From the NCBI GenBank assembly GCA_948146395.1, contig OX411543.1, positions 33,623,058 through 33,687,057 of the forward strand: a DNA stretch of 64,000 nucleotides, written 5' to 3'. Position 1 is the stretch's first letter, and every line of letters starts with the position of its first letter. Both the position numbers and the translations under genes were made by a program. The DNA comes from Fragum whitleyi (Eukaryota; Mollusca; Bivalvia; Cardiida; Cardiidae). A model generated the notes under the pieces. The model did no database searches. It was not told the DNA's origin and worked only from the letters and a program-made list of their open reading frames with translations. This document shows, piece by piece, positions 44,200 through 56,104 of this stretch.

Positions 44200-47100
44200 T
44201 TAAGAAACAGTTTGTTCGTTTAAGTAAATCTATGTTTCGTAAATTTAAGTAAGTATTTGTGATGAGAATTATTTTAGACGAGAATTATTTTAGACAAGTC
44301 AGTTTTGATTTCATCTGGAATTAACAAACGCTGGGCGTGGAATTATATAGGCATACGCCCGAAGCTCAGAAATGAATGGGTGATGTTTTGAACTTTATTG
44401 ATCCTTAGGATGTATTTTCTAGCAAACACTATAGTATATTGTATCTATTATGATAGTAGCAGGGGCGTAGCATCGATTGTGGAGCTGCTACATTAGAAAG
44501 ATTTCATATAGGCCTACTTTATGAAGCCCCTATATGAAGTTTCCAAGTTTCATCAAATTTCATATATAATTACATTTACAGCACTGTCATATTCCTTTAC
44601 ACGTAATTCTTGAAAGCTTCAAAATACCCCATTTCCTTTCGACTCATTGGCTAGATAGACAAGCCTGAATCACCACGGGTGGTAACGTGACCTTATTACC
44701 ATGAGTGAAAGTACATTGTGTATATGTTTAAGCATTTGGGTTTTCTGTAGAAAAAAATAATCAGATTTACTTTTTCTCTTCATCTAGGAGTCCTTGGAAA
44801 ATGAAACCCGCCTTTCAATTTCAAGTACGCATTCTGTATTACTATTTGTAGAAAGTTTCTTTGTCCGTACAATTTTGACCGATTCACAGATGGGAATTTT
44901 TCAAAACGGGATAGTTTTCTGCCTGTTCAATTCAAGCTGCTGCTCCGACCACGTAAATAAATGATTTAGACCTGTTGAATAGCAACATTTATGTTATGTT
45001 TTGAGTTTTTTCACGCACAGTCACACAAAAATTGAAAATGTGCTGTTGTATAATTGCTTGCATCTGGTTTACACACGTTCATGGTCTTATAATATTCATG
45101 CAATCTTTTTAACCAATTTTCATGAGACCGGATCATACGCATGTTAGGCAAATTGGTGAAATGCCAACCTTTTTTCTGAAAAACAAAACAGACTCACCTG
45201 GTTACGCCACAAACTAAAACTGGACACGTCCACTTGGCATGTTTTAAAGCGTTGCGATCAATCTATCTCTAATAATTTGCACACATTGATGAAGCTTTCA
45301 TCCTTACTCCATTCAGAGATAAATGGACGTCCGCACACCCGGTTTTGGATTTTCTGCCATTTAAAAAAAACATTTGACTTTCTGTAATCGTTATAAAACT
45401 ATGAATCGAAATTTAAACTATGCTTTTGGATAGAGCTGTATGTAAGGTTGTCAAAACATGTAAGAATTTGTACAAAATCAAAAATTCATTTTTTACCCAA
45501 ATTTTTCGGGGCATTTTTCACCTTTTTAGAGTATTCAGAAAAAAAGCCAAGCAAGTATTCAATGTTACTCCTTGACTATAGTTCGGATAGAGAGCAAATA
45601 AAACTTATGAATATGGTAAAAAAACCTACCTCATATCCCTGAACCAAAATACCATCAAATTTGTTATTCTAAATATTGAAAATGTGTTTTGATTTTTTTT
45701 TGTGTGTGTGTGAATTACCTTCCTTTTATTCTAACAAATAAGTCAAAATATCTATAAAAAAAGTAAGTCTGTGACCCCAATTTCTTTTCATGTCAAAATA
45801 TTCCTCATTATGTCACAAATTTATCTTGAGAGTATAAGAAAAAGTTTAATAGTAAAACTATATTTATTTTACCGAGAAGCATGTATTAGTAGCCCTCAAT
45901 ATTAAAGGAAAAATACTTCTATCAATGAACAAATAGAGATGTCATAATTTCTTTTGTTTCATTTAAAATTCCATATTTCTTTAATTAGTTAGTAGATTTG
46001 GTTGTCGTTTTTAAATAAAACATGTATCAATTGCTTTCAGAATGTTTATTTGTTCAAAAATATTAACTTCAAAGCAAGGGTGTAATTTCAAAGAAATTCA
46101 AAGGCAAGAACTAAAGGACACTAAATGTTTTTGGTACCTATTTTCATATGGCCCTGAGAAAGAAATAAGCACGGTGTCCCCTTTTTTTCTTTTCAAAAAT
46201 AGAAATAAAACATTCAGATCTTTACAAAAAATCAGGTTTAAAGAAAAGTTTAATAGTAAAAAAAAAAAAAAAAAAAAAACGAGCGAACTTCCTTAAAAAT
46301 GTCACAATAACGTCGGGCTTATGAAAATCTGGTAATTCTTTTAAATTCAAGACCAGTATATAGCCTCAAATAGCTTATAATCGTATATCAATTTAAAACT
46401 TCTAAATAGCTCCATATTAAAGTCATTAAATTCTGATACCCATAGCTGTGAAAAAATATAACACTAAGTAATACTTTTTCTGCATGTTTATCATTTTGCT
46501 TACAAAAAAAGCATGACACGTTTTAAATGCGGTTCATTATACATGCTTTACATTCGGAAGCCAAACTTATATTATCATGATAAGCAAAATGAAAATGCCA
46601 AATTATATGTACTCCTCTGATTACATATGACTTGTGACTACAATGAATGCGACACATGCTATTCGATTTCTAACTCTAAATGAAGTTACATAGTTGGATA
46701 AGAATCACTGAAAGCCGTTGCAAATCAAAATTAATCGGACAACTTTTTAATTTACACTTAAATTATCCGCATTTGCTAAGCTACTGTGAGGTTGCAGTCC
46801 CATTGTAACTTTGACAAAAGGTCAGTTACTAGTCGACTATTTAGTTGCAAACCAATTTAAAGAATCCAGAGAATGGTCATAAAACTATGAGTTCTTTTCA
46901 AAACAATTTCACAGCTAGATTTACGTGTATAAAGTTTTACTTTCAAGTTGGTTTCTATTTTAAACATCTGGATTTAACCACGCAGAGCCTAACTGGAACC
47001 CTTTGGGTCCAAAATGGACGATATTTTTATAGGATCACTAGATCAAACCAAATGATAAGCCTCATTTGTCAAAAAAATCTTTTGAAATTGTTTTGTGACG

Positions 47101-47399
47101 AATATCGTATTTTTCTTCCAACTTAGACTCATGGATATTATTTTTACAACTTCTTAGAGGATCATCAAATCCTAACATAACCAAAATTTTACAGATCTTC
47201 CCTTTCTATAAACAAAGAACGATGTTCCTGCGCATAGCTCAAATTTCATCATTATTAAATGACATCATATGCAATTTTTAAACCTCTAAGCCTTTAGGTT
47301 TATAACATGAAGAAAGTTAAAGAATATGCATTTGTAATAGCTCTATTGCTATGGTAACTAAGGCTTTTGGTGGAGTTAAGTTCTTTTTATTATTTAAGT
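44200..47399. other. Intergenic sequence with no recognised gene
   Basis: AT-rich DNA with only spurious short frames. A poly-A run of about 21 bases lies near 46258-46279, preceded by AGTTTAATAGTAAA that also occurs near 45843; it might mark an old retroposed sequence, but no target duplication was found. A (GT)n run lies near 45701-45712. Confidence 0.45.
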
Positions 47400-47439
47400 A
47401 GAGCTTACTGCGTAGCTTGGTATTGTAGCTCTCGATTTT

Positions 47440-47926
47440 TCTGTCATGTAATCGTTCGACCGTATGCAGTGACGGTGTGGAGCAGGATGTTGCGGAAAAT
47501 TCTGGAATCAAAATCATCGTACGGTGACCTCAAGCGCCTGAATGGTGGTTGTGCGGCGGATTCCTTTTTTATTTATTTTTTTTTCATTGTCCGCTTTACG
47601 GCCTTACGCTTGTTATAATCGCACGGACACGGTATGCTGCCGCACTGCGATGATGGAGTTTAACGCTATGGCAGCTATACTCAGCCTTCAAATGCTGAAT
47701 TTAAGCTAGGCTTTTACTTCGGTATTCTGGTAGTAAACAACCACGTGATTTTTATCTCAGAGAGCGAATATTTCAATTAAAATGGAAATCAGTATTCTAT
47801 GAAGGACTTGGCTCGATTTTTTTATATCTACTATCTGGTATATATTTCGGCTGCGGTCATTTCTAGAAAATTATTGGTGCGGCGAAAGCCGTAGGCCTAC
47901 CGGCCGTACCGCTAACTACGCCCATG
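47440..47926 (-). repeat. Dispersed repeat G, copy 2 (reversed)
   Basis: The reverse complement begins ATGGGCGTAGTTAGCGGTAC, GGCCGGTAGGCC, and follows copy 1 at 33046 through CTTTCGCCGCACCAATAAT, AAACTCCATCATCGCA and GAATCCGCCGCACAACCACC. The outer end is sharply shared by both copies, so that is probably one true terminus. It is followed directly by a TTTTG microsatellite (47934-47956). Confidence 0.65.
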
Positions 47927-48089
47927 AGTAATGTTTGTTTTGTTTTGTTTTGTTTTCCAATTTGTCTTTGGGAAAATGTGTTCTTAGGCAATTAAAGAAC
48001 TGTGGATTACTTTTGATATCATCACTATTATTCAAGTAATTATATGTACCCGAGTACTACTAAAATATTCACAAATTCAATCAGATTGA

Positions 48090-48595
48090 AATATTGTAAT
48101 CAAAGACCCTGGCTATGAGTTCTACATACATCATCACGGTGAAGTTTCATCATCGTAGTCCTTGTATTTTGAAAGTTATGGACCGGACACGAATTTGCAA
48201 ACTGAATCAAACAAAGGGAAACAACTCAAAAATTAGAAATGGTAGAGTTGTGGTTCTTGCGCTCTGCACACCCTAGCTATGAGATCTATACACCTGTGAA
48301 GTTTCAAGACTATAGACCTTATAGTTTCAAAGTTATGGACCGGACACGAATTTGCTGTATCAAACAAAGGGCAATAACTCAAAAATTAGAAATGGTAGAG
48401 TTGTGGTTCTTGCGCTCTGCGCACCCTAGCAATGAGATATATACACCTGTGAAGTTTCAAGACAATAGGCCTTATAGTTTGAAAGTTATGGACCGGACAC
48501 GAATTTGCTAACGGACAGACAGACGGACAGACAGACGGACAGACAGACGGTGCAGACGATAACATAATACGACCCTTCGGGCGTTTAAAGATCCG
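48090..48595 (+). mobile_element. Helentron-like element, family E (5' truncated)
   Basis: Three units of about 127 bp carry GGTAGAGTTGTGGTTCTTGC, GAAGTTTCAAGACTATAG and AAAGTTATGGACCGGACACG. A GACAGACAGACGGACAGACA microsatellite (48513-48551) follows, then ACATAATACGACCC TTC GGGCGTTT. The units are distant relatives of the first core of family B (AACAAAGGGCAATAACTC). No ACAAGA start was found. Confidence 0.55.
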
Positions 48596-49194
48596 TAAGC
48601 TCGTCGCTTAGTGATGAGAAAAGTAATCTAATAATCAATTTTGATTGAGGCAACTTTACGGCTTGTTTTATGCTAGTCTAGAATTTTGACGAAAAAAGAA
48701 GTTATTAGACTGAATAGTCTCGCCTTATATTCATAACATAACGTATCCCTCCTTCGATAATCTGATGAGTGGGGTACATTATTGCAGCTAAACATAGCAG
48801 ACTCGTCTGATTAAAATCTCATCGACTATGTACAGTCTCCTCATTTATTAAACGAAACCTAGCAACAGACTCTTTTTCTCCATAAATAGACACTATGGTT
48901 TTCGCTTTCTGACAGTAGAACGCACAAATGATATAAATAAGCCTTACTGCCGCGGCCATGATAACGTTTACCGTTAGATTAAGTCGTGATGACGTAATTA
49001 TAATCACGTGACTCATCCCGGTGACATGTGTAAGACAATGTCAAAAAATCTCGGGTATGATCACGTACATCATGACGTCATCACAACGTAATACATTTAA
49101 GAGAGACCTTCAGAAATCATCCAACTTGTTCTTGGAAAAACTTAGTATACAAAATGTGGTTTGAATCCATTCATTTAGGCTATGAAATAGGCTT

Positions 49195-51830
49195 ACCAAT
49201 TATGCGACCCGCTAACAATACCCCTGCGGGATACCGCTGGTGACGTCTACCAGTTCTGACTGTGCTCCATTTAACATAACTCGTTGTTTCCCTGTCTGTC
49301 AAGAATTTTTTTATCCAACGCAGTAGATTGTCCTGTATGCCGTATCCCTTAAATTTGTTGCATAGTCTAAGGTGTGGAACAGTATCAAAGGGCTTTTTGG
49401 AAGTCTAGATATATTACATCGATTGTTGTTTTTTTGTCAATCTGTTCTGTCCAATCATCCATTACTCCTATAAGCTGAGTAACACAAGACTTTCCTTTTC
49501 GGAAACAGTGTTGGTGGTTAGAGAATATATAGTTTTCTTCGATGTGTTTCATTATTTCTTCTCTAATGATTTTCCCATTACTTTGCAAACTATAGAAGTT
49601 AGGCTGATTGGACGGTAGTTAGCAGCTTCTTGCTTTTGTCCTTTTTTATGAATTGGTGTAACATTAGCAAGTTTTCAGCGCTCTGGTATCTTTTGCTCCT
49701 CCATGGATTTAGAAAAAAAAAATTCAGTGGTTTTGCCAATGATTCAGCACATTCTTTTAAAAACTTTGGATGGATATTGTCTGGTCCTATTGTTTTTGCT
49801 TCTTTCAATGAAAGTAGGTGTTTGACAATTTTTTCTTCAGAGAATGTGACACTTTCAATGTAACGTTTCTCCTCACAGCAAAGTCCGGTATATTGTCCTT
49901 TTCTTCAACCGTGAACACACTTTTAGAGAAGCTGTTTAAGATTTCTGCCTTTTCCTTGTCATCTAATGTAATATTTCCAGTTTGGCCTTTTAGGCATGGG
50001 ATTTGTTCTTTTATTTTAGTTTTGTTTTGTATATATTTCCAGAACATTTTTGGATTTGTTTTAATATTGTCCACGATCTCCTTTTCGTATGCTTTTTTCG
50101 CCATGCGTACTTTTTTGAGGCCTTAAATTTAGCTTGATCATAGTTCATCATTTTCATTTCATTTTGACAGTAAATTCAAATTTAAATCATTTAGTCCTTT
50201 TCCCTCTGAATGCCCTAAGGATGTCAGCTTTCATCCACGGTGTGTTGAAATGTTTGACTTTAAGTTTGCACTCCGGTATGTCTTCTCAAGTAATTTTATT
50301 CAGGATTTCGGCAAACTTTAGCCAGGCATCTTCCACACTCTCATGTGTGAATTCTGTTTCCCAGTCGATAGTATCGAGTGAATGACGTATAGTTACGCAG
50401 TCTCCCATGAAACAGTTGAATTTTATTGTTTCAATTTTTTCTTGTTGTGGTAGACTCTGAATTGTTAAGTCAAATTCAATAGTTTCATAGTCGCCTTTTC
50501 CTAATGGAACATTCATTGATACACTCTTGATCATGTTTTCTTCATTAGTGAATATCAGATCTAAAATATTTGGCTGGTTACCATCTCTGTGTCTTGTTGG
50601 TTCTTTATCATGCTGGGTTAAGTATGAATCTTCTATCATTTCTAGGAATTTTGTTGCAAGTTGGTTGGCTTCATTCATGCACATTTGAAGTTCCTAATCA
50701 ATATCCTTAATGTTCAAGTCTCCAAGATGTAGTACGAGATCGTATTTGATATTGTCAATAGTGTTGGTAGTAAGAATTAAATTCTTCTATAGTTTTACCA
50801 TTTTGTTGCTCTCGGACTTTTATAAATGCAACTGAGTAGTAAGATTTTTTAATGTAGTTGTATTTCTATTTGTACGTATTCAATACATTCTTCTAATTGG
50901 GATTTTATTGTATAAAATGGTAACTCATTTTTTGTATATATTATGCACCCTCTACCGGTGAAAGACTTGCTTGGTGGTTTATGAGATGTGTATCCATCAA
51001 TGTTCCATAGGGGCAAGTTGTAATCCGAACTATCACTAGATTTGGGAAAGAATTCAGTGATGGCAATAATATCGTAATTGTTCTTGTTTTTTTTCAATTT
51101 TTGCCTTAAGTTCATCTAATTTGTTTGATAAACAGTCTGCATTTGTGTACATGAATTTTAATGATTATCAATTAGAAGTGGATGTGCCTTCTACGCTGTG
51201 TTGCGAGTCAAAGTAATTTGGCCTCTGATGTTATGCCTCTAATATGGTAGGTTTTGTTACGAGTCCCTAAATCTGCTTGGGTGTGTGGTATTTCAATATA
51301 GGTATCGTTTATAATTGTATTTTGGTTGTAGTCTTCTTGATAGGTGTGGTCTTCTTTTTTCTGTTTCGTTTTAGCAAGTCTCCTTACTTTCTTTTTCTCT
51401 CCTTGACTGGGTGTAAGGTCTTTGACAATGATACATTTTTGTAGTTCAGGATCCTCAATTGTTTTGATTTTTGATGTGCTATCCAATATTTTCTTCTATG
51501 TTCCTTGTTATTTAATATGACTTTGAGTGGTCTATTTTTGTCCTGTTTTTTGTTTTTTTTTTTTTTTTTTTTTTGTCTCCTAGTCTGAAAAGTAGATTTA
51601 TGTCTAGTAATTTTACATCCATTAAATTGCAAAGTTCTGTAATTTTTCTGTCGTCGTGGTTTTTTTTTCCTCATGGCTGCCGAGTGTCTTGTACTTTCTG
51701 GGAGATTGAATATTATCAGATCGAGAGATCTTCTGTTTTGATCTTCGATTTCCCTCATTTCTTTTCTATCAAACCTGTTCTTGTAATTTACTTTCCTTTT
51801 TCAATTTCGTTAACTATATCTGGTTGAGCG
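49195..51830 (-). pseudogene. CR1-like LINE, decayed, from ORF1 to mid-RT
   Basis: Reading leftward: ORF1 remnant with NRRSLDLIIFNLPEST (RRM-type ORF1 signature) at 51758 and a lysine-rich stretch; AP endonuclease pieces (YDIIAITEFFP, GRGCIIYTKNELPFY, then ILDLIFTNEENMI); a linker (KKAYEKEIVDNIKTNPKMFW); RT start (KTIGPDNIHPKFLKECAESL, then HQHCFRKGKSCVTQLI and VIYLDFQKAL). It stops near 49195 before the catalytic DD box. Many stops and frame changes, so dead. Confidence 0.8.
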
Positions 51831-52359
51831 GAGTTTATTTTATCTTGTATTCTGTAGATTGTTTCTTTCTTGACGACGTTTAGTTCTTCGTATACTTGCA
51901 TGTAAACATTTTTTCAGCCCGGAATGCAGGACGGGTTTCAAGCTGAATAAACAACAGCAACGGACCCCGATAGGGCGAGAAATAAGTTGGCCTATAGTTC
52001 ATATAGTTCATATATTTAACGAGGCCCGATATAACCAAACAGGCTAAATAAGTTGCACACTTTTATATTGCCCTTTGAAAACTTTTTCCTTCTTATTTCA
52101 TCTTTGTCTGTCCATATGTTCTTGAAATCCTTAAATTATCTTTGGTCTTCGTTATTTTAGTCGTATATATATTATATGTAAGTAATAACTGCCGCTTCTT
52201 TTTTTTTTTTAGCTTTTGATTATGTATAAACTTAATACATGTTGTTTTATTTATTTATTTTCTTTTTAATACTTGGTTATTGTAAATAAGGTACAGCATA
52301 CATTTGTTTGAATAAAATAAATGGTATACATTATTTTTTAACAAGTTCTAATTTTCAGA

Positions 52360-53215
52360 TTCTGTTTTAACTGAGTCTAATTTTAAAGCAATAGGGGTCA
52401 AAATTGTTTTCTTTTGACAAAAGTTTATTTAGTCTGCTTTTGAAAGGGTTCGGCGTTGGTGCTTCAGTTACTAACACTGGCAATGAATTCCATGCATTAA
52501 CTATTTCATATGTAAAGCTATATTTTCTACAGTCTAGCCTTACCATTTTTTTCTGATGTTTTTTACTATGTCCCCTTGTTGGGACAGTGCTTCTTACTAG
52601 GAAGTTATCTTTCATTCTGTCAATATTTTTCATTATTCTGTACACTTGTATTAGGTCTGCTCTGTCTCTTCTGAATTCTAAACGGGGGATTCCTAATCTT
52701 AATCAGTCTGCCATTATATGATAGCTTATGATTCGCTAGATCATTTATCATCCTAGTGCCTCGTCTTTGTACATTCTCTGTGACTTTTTTTCTGGCATTT
52801 CCGAAGTTGAAATGCGGATTCCAGATGCTTGAAGCATATTATAGGTGAGGTCTTACTCATGCTTTATACAAGCTTAAGAACATTGTTTTGTCTAGAAAAG
52901 TATTTTTTTTATTAATGATTCCTAAGTTTCTATTTGCATGATTAGCTTTACTTTTAATATGCTTATCAAATTTTAAATCTTTATCGAAAATGACACCTTG
53001 GTCTTTTTCTTCATGTATACTTTCTATGAAATAGATTGTACCATTATTGTCTTTCATGTGGTATTCACTAGATGGACCTTTACCTTAATGCATTATTCTA
53101 CACTGCTTTTGATTGAAAGACATTTGCCACTTGGCTGCCAAGTTACAGACCTCCATTATGGCATCTTGTAAGTTGACCTCATCTTCTTGAAATATGTCTC
53201 TGAGCTCAGGTATTT
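52360..53215 (-). pseudogene. CR1-like LINE 3' fragment (late RT and thumb)
   Basis: Reading leftward: AAKWQMSFNQKQC (motif after the DD box), EKDQGVIFDKDLKFDKHIKS, NRNLGIINK, then HKLSYNGRLRLGIPRLEFRR, DLIQVYRIM and SFTYEIVNAWNSLP, a C-terminal signature common in CR1-type LINEs, ending near KSRLNKLL. One stop and a frame change. This could be the missing 3' half of another copy of the LINE at 49.2-51.8 kb. Confidence 0.78.
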
Positions 53216-53297
53216 GCTATAATTTACTATAATTGACTAGCGGTAGCACGCAGGCTACTTTATATAATTCAGGCCAATTTAGGTCACAATAACGATT

Positions 53298-53351
53298 AAT
53301 AAGAACCCCTGAAGAAGAAACATTATGTTTCGAAAGCGCTTGGGTTATATT
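53298..53351 (+). ncRNA. Hammerhead ribozyme motif, small dimeric type (plus strand)
   Basis: Stem I: AATA-AG-AACCC pairs with GGGTT-A-TATT, with an internal loop. The core CTGAAGA (53309-53315) is followed by one extra A. Stem II: GAAAC ATTAT GTTTC. The core GAA (53332-53334) is followed by self-complementary AGCGCT (stem III, formed between two molecules) and the cleavage-site base T at 53341 (an NUH site, CUU). The extra A after CUGANGA could lower activity. Confidence 0.7.
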
Positions 53352-53434
53352 CAATAATCGGTAAATTATAACACTGTTTGAGCAAATATATTTCTCATAT
53401 AAAACAAAAAACGACACTAGAAATCAATTTTTAT

Positions 53435-53476
53435 AACGTGCCAACCGGTTTCGCTGCTGCTCATCAGGGCGACGTT
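53435..53476 (-). ncRNA. Hammerhead ribozyme motif, small dimeric type (minus strand)
   Basis: On the minus strand: stem I AACG-TC-GCC pairs with GGC-A-CGTT; core CTGATGA; stem II GC AGCA GC; core GAA; palindromic stem III ACCGGT, which cannot fold on itself and would pair in a dimer; cleavage after T in GTT. Every conserved catalytic-core position is present. The 2-nt/1-nt internal loop of stem I is the same shape as in the plus-strand motif, which argues against chance. Confidence 0.78.
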
Positions 53477-53620
53477 AATAATTTAATGAAACGACGTTAC
53501 CAACGTAACAACGTCACAACGTCAACGTCAAAACAAACATTGTCATTTAACATTCAGTTTAGGACAAAATATATTTATAAAGTATTTTTCTTTTGTTAAT
53601 CTAGTAGAAACATCATTAAT

Positions 53621-54760
53621 TTTAAATTTATAAAACGGGAATATTGAGAATTTTGGGTATTTTTTTGAACAGTTATCCAAATGTGAACTTAAAGGTAGCT
53701 GTCTTATTGATGGGTCCCTAATTTGTTGCTTGTGTATTGTATATATGTATATATATATATCTTGTTTAGGATAGGACTGAACTGGTTTGCGCATTCGCAG
53801 ATTAGCCTGTGGTGAATTTCATGTGGTTCTTGGGCATTGCTTACATTTAGTTTTCTAATTGCTTTTAAAACTATTTCCTCTGTATTTTTTATATCTTCAA
53901 ATTCTGTTTGAATGTTGTAGTAAGGATTTGAATCAGGTAAGCTTTCTTGTATTAATACTGAACATAAGTGGGTATTAGAATGTTCTGCTATTTCATCTTC
54001 GTCATTGTTTATTTCACCATTTATTTCTAAAGTGGTTACTCAATAATTTGTCTTCTTTTTGCTGCTAACATTTTTCCAGAAAGCTTTCGGGTTGGTTTTA
54101 ATACTTTCTGCTATCTTTTTTTTCTGTTATATTTTGATAAATTGAATTAGGCATTTGCCTTGTTTCTGGCTTGTTTGTAATTTTCGTAAGTGAAGCTGTC
54201 TTGTGTTTTTAAAAAAATATTTCTTCCACATTTTATGTTTCTTACTTATACATTTAATAGCTGTATTACTTATTTCTTTGTTGATTCTGTTGCTGTTGGT
54301 CTGTTTTAACGTCAAGTTCTGTTTGATTAGTTCTTCCTGAATTACAGTGAATTGGGCTCTGCTGTATAGTCATATTTTGGAATGTTTGTTGGTTTCTTTG
54401 ATATATTGTAATCAGCTTTTTCAAGACCTGCATTATCATTATGATTATTGGTAATTCACTGAGTATTCTTCGTCTTCACACAAAACTAAGTCAAGCAAAC
54501 TAGATGCATTATTTATTCTATGTTTGGTTGGATTTTCCGTAAATTGTTTTAGGTATAGATCTTTGGTAGTTTCTAGGAATTTACTTTCGTGATGATTCGA
54601 ACTCTTCATGGGCTATATGATTCCCAGTTTATATCTTTATAATTGAAGTCTCCAGTCAGTACAAGTATTGTTTGTGCTTTATTGACTATTTGATATCGCT
54701 TATGATTTGTATATTTTCCTCTTCACAATTGTTAGGAGATCTGTATATGCATCCAAAAGA
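53621..54760 (-). pseudogene. CR1-like LINE fragment (endonuclease end to early RT), decayed
   Basis: The minus strand has KKHKMWKKYFFKNTRQLHLR (linker after the endonuclease), EFEDIKNTEEIVLKAIRKL (start of RT), and IHKQQIRDPSIRQLPLSSHL, a damaged version of the RT motif IxKKG...YRPISL, next to a TA microsatellite (53742-53760). Several stops. It probably belonged with the 52360-53215 fragment before the Penelope-like insertion, with some sequence lost. Confidence 0.65.
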
Positions 54761-55210
54761 TTAAATTACATGGTTTCTTTAGATTAATGTTGATTCAAGT
54801 TGTATCTCTAGTTTTAGTTTAATAGGCTATTGTAAATTTGAGTGGCTTTAAGATGCTTTACATACATACATTTTGATGTCTTTCAGTCGGGCCACAATTA
54901 GAAACCAGCCCTGTGTTCCGCCTGACAAGATGTTGCAAACCGTTATCAAATTAAACCCGTTTTGCACGGGGCATTATTTGAAATTTGCAACGTCTTGTCA
55001 TTCGGAACATAGAGCAGCTCTGCTTTCGGGGTGAAAATGTTAACGAAGCATTTTCGAAGAGATACTTTGCTTTGCGCGTATGTGCACGTGCAAAGCGGAG
55101 TATCATCTTAAAGCGCTCGCAAAACGCTTTTACATCCTGAACACAGGGCTATACATGTATTCTGTGTGTACTACAAGGGTCTCCATGGATTGCAGATAAT
55201 CATAAATTAA

Positions 55211-56100
55211 ATGTATCAGCCCCAGCTGTGCAGGACCAACTTCCTATTGAATCGGTACAAAAAGAAAAGAAAAAATACAGGAATTTTGGATCAAGGACTA
55301 GGTAGTCCAGTTGTTAGTGATAAATGCTTGGAGTCAGATTGTGAAAGTGAGCAAAGTAAGGAATTCGTTAAAGACGAGTCATTATCAGACAAAATAGTGA
55401 TTGTGGATGATATTACAGAAGCACAGAAATATAAATCCTCAAAAGCCATTCAAGAGAAGCTTACCCAATACAAAGAATTTCAAGAAGTTGAATTTGTCTA
55501 TAGTTTACCAAGAGGAGGAGTGGCGTTGCATTTTAAATCTGAGGAGAAAGCTAAATTAACATTGAATAATTGGCCAGGTTCAGTATTCTCTCAGTCAGAA
55601 AAACGCCATAAAATAGGGAAAAGGGTACTGTAAGAACAGGATTTGTCAAAAATATAAACATACATATTGGGTATCACCAGATTAAGACTCAATTTGAGGC
55701 TTCAGGCTGCAAGGTTAAGTAAGTGAGTAGAATTTTTCATCGACACAGTGGCAAACCAATGCCAATTAGGAAAGTGCTATTTGAAAGTGAATTGGATCTT
55801 GAGAAAGCTATTCAGTTGGATCTTCCATATAAATTAAATGGAAAACAAGCATTTTGTGAAAAAGAAAAACGTTTTAAGGTGGTTCGGTGTTACTCGTGTC
55901 ATCGGTTTAATCATATTGCTACAAATTGTCCGTTTAAGGAAACCTGTGAAAATTGTGGATCAGAAGATCACATTTATTCGGGTAACTGTAACAAGAGAAG
56001 TGTGTGCAGGAACTGTGGAGGAAATCATAAGAGCTCATCTAGCGCATGCCCAAAATACCTTTCAATTGTTCAGAGGCTACAAAAAAAACAAATGTTTTAA
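55211..56100 (+). pseudogene. LINE ORF1 (gag-like, zinc knuckles), broken twice
   Basis: The first piece, 55211-55633, encodes an acidic N-terminal region and EFQEVEFVYSLPRGGVALHF, an RRM-like nucleic acid binding segment. After a frameshift near 55630 the frame continues as RTGFVKNINIHIGYHQIKTQ, then meets a stop at 55720-55722, and goes on to three zinc knuckles: CYSCHRFNHIATNC, CENCGSEDHIYSGNC and CRNCGGNHKSSSSAC. ORF1 proteins of I-type LINEs bind their RNA and form the particle. ORF2 starts five bases after the ORF1 stop. Confidence 0.8.
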
Positions 56101-56104
56101 GAAA

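Larger units (their letters stand above)
53216..53620. mobile_element. Penelope-like remnant carrying two hammerhead motifs
   Basis: About 400 bp separating two CR1 fragments. It holds a hammerhead on each strand (53298-53351 plus, 53435-53476 minus). Both have the shape of small, dimer-forming hammerheads known from Penelope-like element terminal repeats. Right of the minus-strand motif are repeats of AACGTCA/AACGTT words (53470-53530). No Penelope RT or GIY-YIG frame remains. The borders are approximate. Confidence 0.6.

Noticed and set aside
55838..56104. ORF2 start at 55838
   Set aside because: The segment overlaps the zinc-knuckle coding frame of ORF1; the first Met after ORF1, at 56105, begins the endonuclease.
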